DNA of 64,000 bases from Enterococcus lacertideformus (GTDB lineage Bacteria; Bacillota; Bacilli; Lactobacillales; Enterococcaceae), in NCBI GenBank assembly GCA_015680865.1, contig JADAKE010000008.1, forward strand, positions 99,183-163,182. Reading direction: 5' to 3'. The notes under the pieces are model-generated. The model had not been told where the DNA came from. It made no database searches and saw nothing but the letters and a program-made list of their open reading frames with translations. Made by a program: the position numbers and the translations under genes. The stretch's first letter is position 1. Each line of letters begins with the position of its first letter. Below, one piece after another: positions 9,676 through 18,770 of the stretch.

Positions 9676-10614
9676 CTATTGTTTCTCTTCTTCTCCTAAT
9701 TTTTTTAATCGCTGCTCCCACAAAAGCTGATTTTCTTGATCTTCATTTTGTTGATATAATTCAATAAAATCAATCATGATTGATGCGTGTTCGATATAAA
9801 CTTGTAACAAGCCTCTCAGTTCTTCCGCTTGGATCATTTCCAAATTTTTCTTCGTTTCGCTAATTTTCTGTTCTTTTAATAAGGTTAATCCTTGTTCAAA
9901 ATAGCTTTGATCTAATTTCGCCTGCAACTCGTCACTTACTAAACGTTTATTCAATATCTCTGCTTCTGCAAATTGGTTTAGTTCAAGATAAGCAAATGCT
10001 AGCATCACCTGTCTTTTATCGGTTAAATTTTCTGGTTGTATGTTAATTACCACATGCCAGTCATTCTCAAAAAAAGCTAAATCAAACTGCGCATCTTTTG
10101 TTGGATATTGATCATTTATTTCTTTTAACCAGATAAATTCTTTTCTTTCTTCGATCATTTTAACATTTTCTTCCTGATTTTTTTTTTCAAAAAAGTGATG
10201 GTAGGTTAACTTCATAAATACAAAAAAGCTACATACAATTACAACTACAAACCATAATCGTTTGATCGCTGTGATCAAGTGAACCTTCGTTTTTCTAAAT
10301 TGGAAGCTTCGTTTTGCTTTTTTGTGATTAGTAACTTTCTTATTTTTTCTTACTATTTTCTTACTAGTGGTTACTTGGTATTGTGCACTGATTACTTCTT
10401 CTATGGCATTACTCAACGGAAATTGTAATTCCATGGCATGGAGCAACAAATTTTTGTGATTGTAAATACGAATGCGACAGCTTCCTGTATCTTTACTGCG
10501 AATCGTTTGTGTATTTACTTCTTCCAATAAAATAAGTGCCTCCAAAATTGGTAAACGATCCTCTTCTATTTCTAACCTTTTGATGTGATCAATCAGTACC
10601 ATTTCTTTTGCCAT
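9676..10614 (-). CDS. Membrane-anchored protein of conjugation-like block, function unknown
   Basis: The protein has 312 residues in three parts: an N-terminal soluble domain (about 1-100), a single membrane segment (about 118-140, LWFVVVIVCSFFVFM) after a very basic stretch, and a C-terminal helical region (about 155-312) rich in Leu/Glu/Gln, with a repeat-like pattern suggestive of TPR-type helices. There is no recognised catalytic motif. It is the last gene of the leftward conjugation-like block. The arrangement (cytosolic head, one membrane pass, helical tail) recalls scaffold proteins of secretion machines such as EssB, but I see no sequence proof. The reading frame is intact. Confidence 0.6.
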   Translation of the reverse strand: MAKEMVLIDHIKRLEIEEDRLPILEALILLEEVNTQTIRSKDTGSCRIRIYNHKNLLLHAMELQFPLSNAIEEVISAQYQVTTSKKIVRKNKKVTNHKKAKRSFQFRKTKVHLITAIKRLWFVVVIVCSFFVFMKLTYHHFFEKKNQEENVKMIEERKEFIWLKEINDQYPTKDAQFDLAFFENDWHVVINIQPENLTDKRQVMLAFAYLELNQFAEAEILNKRLVSDELQAKLDQSYFEQGLTLLKEQKISETKKNLEMIQAEELRGLLQVYIEHASIMIDFIELYQQNEDQENQLLWEQRLKKLGEEEKQ

Positions 10615-10715
10615 TAAGAAACTTCCTTTTCATTTATCAGCATTTTTAACTAAGCAAATATTATGCTTGTTTTTGATATTAATTTGTTGGCAAGTTCTTG
10701 TAAGCTTTGTCATTT

Positions 10716-11237
10716 TTAGAGACTATCTAATTGTTCATAACTTTCGATTAAAAAGTGACTGTCAGTTTCTTCAAATGTATAGTACAGTTTTAACATGACT
10801 TCTTTTTCAATATTTTTAGCAACTATTTTTCCTTCCTGATTCAAGCTATCAATCTGACGAATTACGTAGCAAATCACTTCTATCTGATACTCATTGACTA
10901 TCCGAATATAGTTTTCACTTGACAAAAATACTGAATTCCCAAAAAATTGTGGTAGAAAATTGCCTTGATCTCTTCTTTTTTCTTCTCTTTTTTTCGCCTG
11001 TTGAGACAAAAAAATCTCATAACGTGAGTAATTTTCCCCATAGTTTTTAAAAGTAAAAAAGGCATTTAAAAACTCATTCACTTGTTGTTCGGAGAAATAA
11101 TCGCTTGTTGCTCGCAATTATTCTTTATTTTGTCGTAAACTTTTTTTCTCAAGCCCTCGTCCAATACTCACAGCTATACTCAAGCTTAACAAAAGGAAGA
11201 AACTACTCACGATAAAACGTCTAGGTTTGTATCCGAT
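10716..11237 (-). pseudogene. TcpC-like conjugation protein fragment; no start codon and internal stop
   Basis: The reading frame begins after AAGGAGG with ATC (11237-11235) where a start codon is expected. It continues through one membrane segment (SSFFLLLSLSIAVSIG) and basic linker, then meets TAA at 11118-11120. The same frame runs on for 133 residues (ATSDYFSEQQVNEFLNAFFT). One N-terminal membrane pass plus a small extracytoplasmic domain is the layout of TcpC/Orf13-type proteins of conjugative elements, but similarity is weak. CAA to TAA would explain the stop. Family assignment is an inference from position, directly downstream of the NlpC/P60-type hydrolase as in Tn916-like modules. 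At about 170 residues it is much shorter than Tn916 Orf13. Confidence 0.5.
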
Positions 11238-11242
11238 GTTGT

Positions 11243-13148
11243 TTACCTCCTTATAATTCGATAAAAATAAATAGGTGCAAGTTGAGGGTCTCCATAATAA
11301 CCTTCAAATGGTATAATGACGACATCTCCCATTTGCCCAAAGCCTTTTTCTGTAGCTGGTGTACAATGAATAATTGTTTTACCTTCTTTATCTAAAAAGA
11401 AGCCTGTATGACCGTAGTCACCAGCAGAATTTCCCTTCTCTCCCCAGACAAACAAATCGCCCGCTTTAACTTCTGCATAGGAAATCGGTACTAAAACACT
11501 CCCTTCTAAACTGTAAAGTGTTTCTGTATTCCCTAATGGCAGATTCAATCCTGCTTCATTCATTGTCCAAAATACAAAAGAAGAACAATCATGATAAGGA
11601 AATACCCCGCGTTGGTTTCCTTGTGAATATGGTATACCTTTTTGATGAAGGCTTCGTGCTTTTGCTAAAATGACTGTTGTCAAATCAGCATGATTTGAGT
11701 TTATCAATGCCATATCAGGAGTACCCCCTAGTTGAACCATAAGTTGTTTAATCATTGGTACCCAATAGTGATTAAGTCCCAATGGATCATTTGTAGCATT
11801 GATCGGACAATAGACTGTTCCAAGTTTTTCAACGGTATTCAGTTCTCGATCGATAATCAAATTTTTTAAGGTTCGTCCTGTTGCCTCTATCCCTTCATCC
11901 AATGTGCGATACGCAATTAATCCTTGATCATTCATTAGACCAGCTGGATTATTTTTTTCGATTATTCCTGCACTAGTCCCCCAAGCACTTTCATGAATCA
12001 TAATTGCTGCAAAAATAATGGGAGATATACCGTTCTTGTTTGCTTCTGCCAAGATTTTTTCAGCTTTATCACTAAAAGCATGACAATTCAATAAAATCAT
12101 TTGACGAAAAATGTTTTCATCAAACAACGATGGCTGCCATTCTTCTAAAGCAAATGGTGGTAGATATTCGATTTCCTCAAAATAAAAACTAGGATTTAAT
12201 AATTGCTCTTTTTTAGAATATTCAATCACTAACTCATTTTCTTTTGCTACAATTCCAATTACTTCCCCAGTCTTTACCATTTTTCCTCTCAAATTTATAG
12301 GAGACACATTCTTTATGACAAGTTGACGACAGCTAGATTGAATCATAATTGAATCTTCATTAGCAGTTATTTTACCAGTCAAAGGAGCAAGAATTTCTTT
12401 TCCTTTTTCGGCTTGCACCTGTATCCCACGAAACATTTTTTTCTCTTTATTTTCAAGATAATAGCCATATCTTTGATTAATCATCAGTTTCTTCTCCCCC
12501 TTGAATAGCGCTTTCAACTCCGTCAAATGCTGATATTGACCCATTTCAACTTTCGCATTTAATCGCTCTTTTATTTCTTCCGTCCATTCAATCACTTGAG
12601 TGAAGTAGTTAGTAGTTAGATGTTCTTCTTTGTCATTTGAATCGAGTATCCACAGATTATCATGAATCAAGTGAATCTTCTCTTGTATGGTTGGATTTGC
12701 TAATATCATTTCTTCGTAATGAATATCCAAATAAGACAAAACTCCATAGATATCCGTCTTAACATTAAAAGTGTGAATAGCGTGTTCAATCCCATTTATC
12801 TTGATTGTTTTTTGAGGATTTTGTATGACGAGATTTTTTTCAACATCTAATTGAGTGAAATAGGTCCAAATTTTTGTTAATTCATATTCATTGGTTTTTG
12901 AAATCGTTGAAGAAATACCATGGATTATCCCCACAATCAATAAGAATAACAAGCTTCAACCACTAAGTAATAATCTAGAAAAAAAATTTTTGCTTTCTTT
13001 TACTTCCTAAATTCAATTTATTTCTTTTATTTTTTTTAGTTAAAAATTTTGGTTGTAAAATCGATGTCTTAGGGTCATGATACAACATATTTAAGTGAAA
13101 ATTTCTCTCAGCTGACTTTTCTTTTTCATTTAATCCATCTATTTTCAT
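11243..13148 (-). pseudogene. Conjugation-module cell wall hydrolase (lysozyme-like + NlpC/P60), broken N-terminus
   Basis: The ATG at 13148 overlaps the VirB4 stop (TGATG). The order is a basic cytosolic head of about 55 residues; a membrane segment (LLFLLIVGIIHGISS); a beta-rich insert resembling an M23/lipoyl fold (ILAPLTGKI ... GKMVKTGEVIGIV); a lysozyme/glucosaminidase-like domain (FAAIMIHESAWGTSAG); and a C-terminal NlpC/P60 domain with catalytic Cys in YHDCSSFVFW and His in YGHTGFFLD. This matches Tn916 Orf14-type enzymes that open the wall for the conjugation channel. The head is separated from the rest by a frameshift in an A/T homopolymer near 12978 and an in-frame TGA at 12956-12958, where Trp (TGG) would fit. 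A TTG at 12952 could give a headless product. Confidence 0.75.
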
Positions 13149-15533
13149 CAAGTATCAACTCGTTTTTCTTTAACTTGATCATCTGGATCAGTTGTTATTA
13201 ACTCATATAACTTCGTTGTTGCATCGACTGTATTAGAAAATGGAACAATGGCATTGCCTGCACGTATCAGTCCCGCACCTTCTGAAGGATGAATTAGTTG
13301 TTTTTGCTGATGAGTAGAAAGCAGAAAAAGAGAGGACAGCTCGTCTAAATCACTTTTAGCCTGTTTTAACATAATAATAAATTCAGTATTGCTAAGCATT
13401 CTTCGTGCCTTATCTGAAAGTAATAAGGTTTCCACATTTTGTGTGATCCCTGTAGGTATGGCACCCCATTTTCGAATACGGCTCCATAATTCAAAAAAAT
13501 AGTTCTCACAATAGGGATCGCTTAGCATCAACTGCATTTCATCAATATAAATCCATGTCGTGATTCCTCTTTCTCGATTTCTCACGACTCGATTCCATAC
13601 TTGTTCTAAAACCACCATCATCCCAAAAGTTTTTAACTGGCTACCTAGCTGTTTTGTATTATATATAACAAATCGCTTATTCAATTCAATATTCGTTAAG
13701 TGAGAAAAGATGGATAATGAACCTTCAATATACAACTCTAAATCCAATACTAAAGCTTGTGCTTCTTTTTCTGGCTGTTTTTTTAATAAAGCAAACCATT
13801 CTTTCGCTAATGTGGGCATATTTTTTTTTTGAGAATTAAAATAGTCAAAGTAAGTAAGGCGTGTGACCCGATCAATGATTTATCGTTGAGCCGAATTTAA
13901 CCCTGACTGCCCACCAATCAATGCTTCAAAAGCAGTTAATAAAAAGTCTGACTTTAATTTTACTGGATCAACCTCACCACTTAAGTCTTCAGAAATATCC
14001 AACAAGTTAATTAATGTATCTGTATTAGGCGCTATTTTAACAATTTGTGCATCAAATGCCTGGCCAATTCGTGTATCTTCATCTTTTGGATCAATCGAGA
14101 TGATTTCATCTGTTGGATTTTTTAACCACGTGGTTATCTCCTCATATTTTTTCGCTACACCCTTTCCTGAACCAGAACTTCCTAAAATCATGCCACTTGG
14201 CGTATTCAATCGTTTACGATTGATTCGCACAATGTTTTTTGTCAACTCATTCATACCATAATATTTTCCATCTTCATGATTAAGCTCTTGTACTGTAAAA
14301 GGGATAAAAATAGCTGTACTTGCAGTAGTCAGTGTTCGACGGGTCATTAACCAATTTTTTCCAAAAGGAAGAACGAAATTCATGCCTTCTACTTGTAAAT
14401 AATCCAAGAAATAAAAACCACACCCATTTTTCCGTCCGATACTTAAAATCTGTTCTGCTATATCGTTTAACTTCTCTTGATTATTCGTTCGAAAATAAAT
14501 GAAAATAGAAACAAAAAACAAATTTTGACCTTCTTTGATAAGGTCATCTAATAGTAAATTTGCTTCATCGATACTATTAGTCAATTCATATGGAAGACTC
14601 GTATAAGGATCATAGCCTCTTTGCATCGCTTTTCTTTGAGTAGCTACTTTATCGCCCTCCATATAAGCTTTTTTTAACTGTACTAAATGATTGGCTTGAT
14701 CTGAATTGACTGGATCAATATGGATAGATATCGTGATTTCTTCGGGTATATCCATTAAATCAGCCATAAGTTTATCAGAAAGATGAGCTGGATAATCTTT
14801 TAGATAGATGACTTGAGCAACGTCTTCTTCAATTTCAAAATAGTTTTTCTTTTTAAAATTAAAACTCGAAGGTGCAATGATCGCTTTTGTGGTCAAACCA
14901 TTATATGCTAAATCTGGATAACTGAATGAAAAGAGTTTTGCTGATTTTAATAGTTGATTGATTAGTTTCAAGCGTTTTAATCCCTACGGATCCAAGGTCT
15001 GATAGACTTCCCAATAAATTTTGTTCGATCCTTCCAAGTATTTGATTTGCATGTTCAAGATGATTCGCCTGTACGCTAAACGTTAAATAATTTTCTTTTG
15101 TAAAATGATTTTCGCCCTCATTTATTTTTTGAAGAAGCATTTGATTTATTTCTTCTCGATAACTATCAAGGGGTTCTCCTTTTTTCTCGTAGAATAGCTT
15201 TTCGGACTCTTTTTCGATTTCTATTCGTTTTTTTAGTATAGTGATCGTTAAATGTACCGTGTCATCACAACTATTTAATAATTCACAATATTTGTTGAAG
15301 ATCACTAATTGATCTTCTTGTGACGCAATTTGATAATTGATATCTGAAAATTGGATACTTTTTGAATAATAATTAGGTACAACCTCACAGATACCACTCT
15401 CAAATATTTTTTCATAACGTAACAATGTCTGAACATTTCGTTTTGGTGCTTTTTTCTTTTGGTACTGTCTTCTTTTTTTCTTTTGCTTTTGCATTAAACG
15501 GATAAATTTTTCATTGTTAGTTCCCATATTCAT
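13148..15533 (-). pseudogene. VirB4/TraE-type conjugation ATPase, frameshift and nonsense
   Basis: Three adjacent pieces form one VirB4-like protein (Orf16 class of Tn916). The N-terminal piece (from ATG 15533) ends in a frameshift near 14990. The middle piece carries the P-loop GSSGSGKGVAKK and the FISIFIYFRTN-like sheet. An in-frame TAA at 13880-13882 splits off the last about 240 residues, which hold Walker B (IYIDEMQ) and the GAIPTGITQNVE motor motif. The nonsense lies in NSAQR-stop-IIDRV, inside a conserved helix. The P-loop has Gly after Lys where Ser/Thr is usual, which may be another lesion. VirB4 powers conjugative DNA/protein transfer, so the element cannot drive its own transfer. 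Confidence 0.8.
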
Positions 15534-15891
15534 GCTGTTTTTTCGTGTTCCTCTTGTTCTTTCTAACCACACCATTTAGCCGCACCTCTTCTACGATAGG
15601 ATAAGTATAGTATTTTTCCAGTTTAAAATAATTCCAACGTATCTGTAGATACTTTTCTAAAGGTAAATGATTTGGCTTGAGCCATCCAATAGATAAAATA
15701 GGTGTACTGATCAACATAAATATTAGCCCAATATCATCAATAGATAATCACCAAACCAAGTGATTCAAGATCCCTAACAGTATCACGAAAATGAGGACTC
15801 CTAGTCCAGATAAAAATTGTCTTAAAGAAAAACCTAAAAAAATTTTTTCTTGGTAAGACAAAACTTCCTTTCTAATAGGTACTTCGATCAT
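15517..15891 (-). pseudogene. TcpE-family conjugation protein with internal TGA
   Basis: From ATG 15891 the frame gives SYQEKIFLGFSLRQFLSG, two hydrophobic segments, then TGA at 15748-15750 (NHLVW-stop-LSIDDIG). It continues in frame to KQHEYGN at 15517. Short proteins with a FGFSxRQ/L-type box, two membrane passes and a basic C-terminus belong to TcpE (Tn916 Orf17). They sit directly before virB4 here, as in Tn916-like elements. TGG (Trp) to TGA would explain the stop. Full length would be 124 residues. The stop overlaps the start region of virB4. Confidence 0.7.
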
Positions 15892-15926
15892 CAGCTTTAT
15901 TCTCCTTTCATATAAAAAAGAATTGA

Positions 15927-16769
15927 TTAAGTAACCGCAATGATGGTCTTAGCCCATTTACTGGTATAAAATAAGCTAGCGCATAAAGTCATACAATTTC
16001 CTGATATCCCGCTGATTACAGCAATCAATCCTTGCGTTTCATCAATTGAAAACACTGTCTGAACAAGTAACGGATGAAAACTCAGAATAATAAATAATAG
16101 AACACCTTGCAAAGAAGATGCACAGACTAATCTAAAAAACTGTTTACCAATCTGACTAATCTCTTCATGAAGAAAGGTCATAAGGGGAAGGGGAGAAACA
16201 CTAAAATACAAATAAATTTCAAAAAAACGTAAGAAAATAACTACTTTTGCTAATACACTGGTTAACACAGATAAAATCAATGGAATTAGCAAAATGATCA
16301 ATAAAGTAAGTTTTTCAAAAAAACCTAAATGATAAATATCTTCCATGATCGAAAGAAAATTAATTGTCTGCCTATTTCCTTCATTGATGCCGATCTGGCT
16401 GATACCTCGACTGATCATCGTACTGATTTCAACGATCATCTGTACAAACACCGTCAAGTTACGCATCACTACCATACTTATTCCTAACTTTAAAAAAAGC
16501 GGAAGGAATAACTCGATTCCTCCGAAACCAGTGTAGTTTCCATAAATTTTTTGTGCTATTTGTTGGAATTCTAGTAACAACAAAAATCCTAACAAAGAAT
16601 AAGCCACAGGTTTTACTACTACATCCATGATCAATTCGCTGTAGTGAAAAATATCAGGTAAATATGTTTCTAGGTTCTGTAATAAAATATTTTTAGGATC
16701 ATTTGAAAAATTTAATTGATCGGCAATCGTCTGCAATAGAAATTCGATAGCTCCGTCCAATTTAGCCAC
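15927..16769 (-). CDS. VirB6/TrbL-like polytopic conjugation protein
   Basis: The protein has 280 residues and about six hydrophobic segments (for example VAYSLLGFLLLLEF, LTLLIILLIPLILSVLTSVL, LQGVLLFIILSFHPLLV). A short Gly-rich linker (NYTGFGGIELFLPLF) resembles those of VirB6/TrbL-type channel proteins from Gram-positive conjugative elements. It is located between the pilin-like gene (4-base gap) and tcpE, consistent with an inner-membrane channel component. It is one of the few intact genes of the block. The family is assigned from topology and position. Confidence 0.65.
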   Translation of the reverse strand: MAKLDGAIEFLLQTIADQLNFSNDPKNILLQNLETYLPDIFHYSELIMDVVVKPVAYSLLGFLLLLEFQQIAQKIYGNYTGFGGIELFLPLFLKLGISMVVMRNLTVFVQMIVEISTMISRGISQIGINEGNRQTINFLSIMEDIYHLGFFEKLTLLIILLIPLILSVLTSVLAKVVIFLRFFEIYLYFSVSPLPLMTFLHEEISQIGKQFFRLVCASSLQGVLLFIILSFHPLLVQTVFSIDETQGLIAVISGISGNCMTLCASLFYTSKWAKTIIAVT

Positions 16770-16773
16770 TTCC

Positions 16774-16977
16774 TTAAATTGAAATAGTTGCTACCCACGT
16801 ACCAGCAGCAATGATAACTGCACCTCCAACAATTTGAAAAATAGCATTTTGCATTCCTGGACCATTATGTTCTTTGATCGCTGCTCCAAGTTGGATAATC
16901 CCCCACACCGTTAGCAAACTTCCAGAAGCAAGGACTCCTTTTGAAAACAATGACATGGCTTGCTCGAAATAATCCAT
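16774..16977 (-). CDS. Maff2/VirB2-like small pilin-type protein
   Basis: From ATG 16977 (GAAGGAGAATAAT upstream) the protein has 67 residues with two hydrophobic helices separated by a short polar turn (AAIKEHNGPGMQ). This is the shape of the Maff2 family, proposed VirB2-like subunits of Gram-positive conjugation systems. An in-frame upstream ATG at 17013 overlaps the previous gene and has no ribosome binding site, so I prefer the shorter start. It sits immediately upstream of the VirB6-like gene, the usual order. Confidence 0.7.
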   Translation of the reverse strand: MDYFEQAMSLFSKGVLASGSLLTVWGIIQLGAAIKEHNGPGMQNAIFQIVGGAVIIAAGTWVATISI

Positions 16978-16978
16978 A

Positions 16979-18697
16979 TTATCCTTCTCCTTCTTCACTC
17001 TTTTGCTCATCAATAACGGTCAATTGATAGCTTGCCGTGATCTGTTCAAATGAATCCCTTACTTTCAAAATGATAGTATAAATCCCTGGTAAATTGATAT
17101 CAGCAGTTTCGATTATCTCCACATCTTCTAAAGATAGCAATTCTTCTTTATCATAAACTTTGATCCCAGTTAAAGAATCAAAATTCTCCCCAATTATCAG
17201 TTCTCGATCGACTACGCCTATAAATTTAGGCGGTTCATTGATGACCTTTATTTTTCCATAGTCACTTGTTGTTTTTCCATTAGTGTCTGTTACCTTAATG
17301 GGTATAACATATTCCCTTAATTTAGTAGTGTCAATTTGATTCCATGCATGCTCATCCAATTCAATTTTTAAACTATCTACTGGATCTTCACGGTCCGAAA
17401 TAACTAATTCTGCAAGAAAATCTTCTACTTTCAATAGTGAGAAAGCATCCACTTGCATCGTTGCCTGGATAATTTTGGGTTCTTCATTTGTTACTCGTAC
17501 AATGATGGTTTTTTCATTAGCAAATTTTCCATGTTTATCTTTGACATTACCAATTTTGAAGAAGTAGCTACCTTCTTTTTTAAAATCAAAATTTGTTTCT
17601 ATAATATTAGATTCATGCAATTGGATCACGCCATCTTCGATATCTGATACCTTAATATGTTCCAAAAGATTCAAAGGGTGATTTATTTTATGATCAATCA
17701 GCGCTGGTAAGTTTATCACTGGTGCTTCATTTACAATTTTAATAACAGCTTGAGCTGTAGCTCTTGCGCCATGACGATCGACGATTGAGTAATTCACATC
17801 ATAGTCCCCTTCTTTATTGATATCTAGATCTGTCTCAAATGTGACTTTTGATGTCAGCACACCATCTTCCTGATTAAAAGCGAAAATACCTTTAAGCAGA
17901 TCAAGTGGCTGGCCGATACGTTGCTCTAACACTGGCTGTTTTAACTGGAGGATTGGTGCACTATTTATGAAGAAACTAATCTCATTATAAGAAACGGTTC
18001 CAGTAGAATCAGTCACTTGAATCATCAACTTCTGTTCACCTAATTTAGAAGTATCAATAAAATTGTGTTCTACCTTTGGTGCAGGGTCATGACCTATGAT
18101 GATTTTAAAATAATTAGTAGGTTCAAAATGACTATATTGTTCAATGACCACCTGAGAAGTGTAAATAAATAATTGTGGGGGCTGCCAATTGGATTGAGAT
18201 TCAGTTGGTGTTTCTTCTGGTTGTGGTTCCAATGGTTGGATAGCCGGTATTTCTTTTTTGGTAACGATATTTTTTGGGGGGATTTCTTTTGAAATTTCTA
18301 AAGTAGTGAGCGACTCTTCTTTTTTATTTTTTTCTTTTGTAAATGCAAGGATTAATTGATTGACCTCACTTTCTAATTGTTGAATCATTGAGTTTAATGA
18401 TTCTTTTTTTGGAGGACTGTAATCAAACTGGTCAAATACTGAAACCGCTGGATCTTGAGACTCTTCCAAAAAATAATTCTTTGCTATAGCTTTATTCTCG
18501 TTCTTTTTTTCTGATATGTCTGATAAGATAGTAGCTACTTGCATTTGTTGGTGCCTAATTGGTTCTTCTTTGGTTCTTTTTAGTTGCTGACTAATGATCC
18601 CAATACCCCATCCTCCTATGAAAAAAGCAAAAAGAGCATACACTAGTTTGGTTTTATTCTTCTTAGAAAGATAAGATTTAAAAACAAATCGTTTCAT
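16979..18697 (-). CDS. Membrane-anchored Ig-like repeat protein in conjugation block
   Basis: The protein has 572 residues. A basic N-terminus is followed by a membrane segment (about 19-37, VYALFAFFIGGWGIGII), then a charged, coiled-coil-prone region to about residue 155. Four or five beta-sandwich repeats of roughly 80 residues follow, with recurring EDG, EGDYDVNYSIVDRHG and NEAPVI motifs typical of DUF5011/HYR-type bacterial Ig-like domains. There is no LPXTG motif, so it is held by its N-terminus with the repeats outside. It lies between the LPXTG-type adhesin and the pilin-like subunit and overlaps the pilin ribosome binding site. The location suggests a cell-contact or wall-spanning role in mating, which is an inference. 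The frame is intact. Confidence 0.7.
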   Translation of the reverse strand: MKRFVFKSYLSKKNKTKLVYALFAFFIGGWGIGIISQQLKRTKEEPIRHQQMQVATILSDISEKKNENKAIAKNYFLEESQDPAVSVFDQFDYSPPKKESLNSMIQQLESEVNQLILAFTKEKNKKEESLTTLEISKEIPPKNIVTKKEIPAIQPLEPQPEETPTESQSNWQPPQLFIYTSQVVIEQYSHFEPTNYFKIIIGHDPAPKVEHNFIDTSKLGEQKLMIQVTDSTGTVSYNEISFFINSAPILQLKQPVLEQRIGQPLDLLKGIFAFNQEDGVLTSKVTFETDLDINKEGDYDVNYSIVDRHGARATAQAVIKIVNEAPVINLPALIDHKINHPLNLLEHIKVSDIEDGVIQLHESNIIETNFDFKKEGSYFFKIGNVKDKHGKFANEKTIIVRVTNEEPKIIQATMQVDAFSLLKVEDFLAELVISDREDPVDSLKIELDEHAWNQIDTTKLREYVIPIKVTDTNGKTTSDYGKIKVINEPPKFIGVVDRELIIGENFDSLTGIKVYDKEELLSLEDVEIIETADINLPGIYTIILKVRDSFEQITASYQLTVIDEQKSEEGEG

Positions 18698-18770
18698 CTA
18701 TACCACCCTTTTTTAATTTCTTTAAATAGCAAGACTTTTTGTCTTTTGAACAGTTTTTAACAAACGTAGT

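Noticed and set aside
14150..14180. Walker A with Gly after Lys as a new ATPase class
   Set aside because: It is in a gene with a frameshift and nonsense; the change is more simply another lesion or a tolerated variation.
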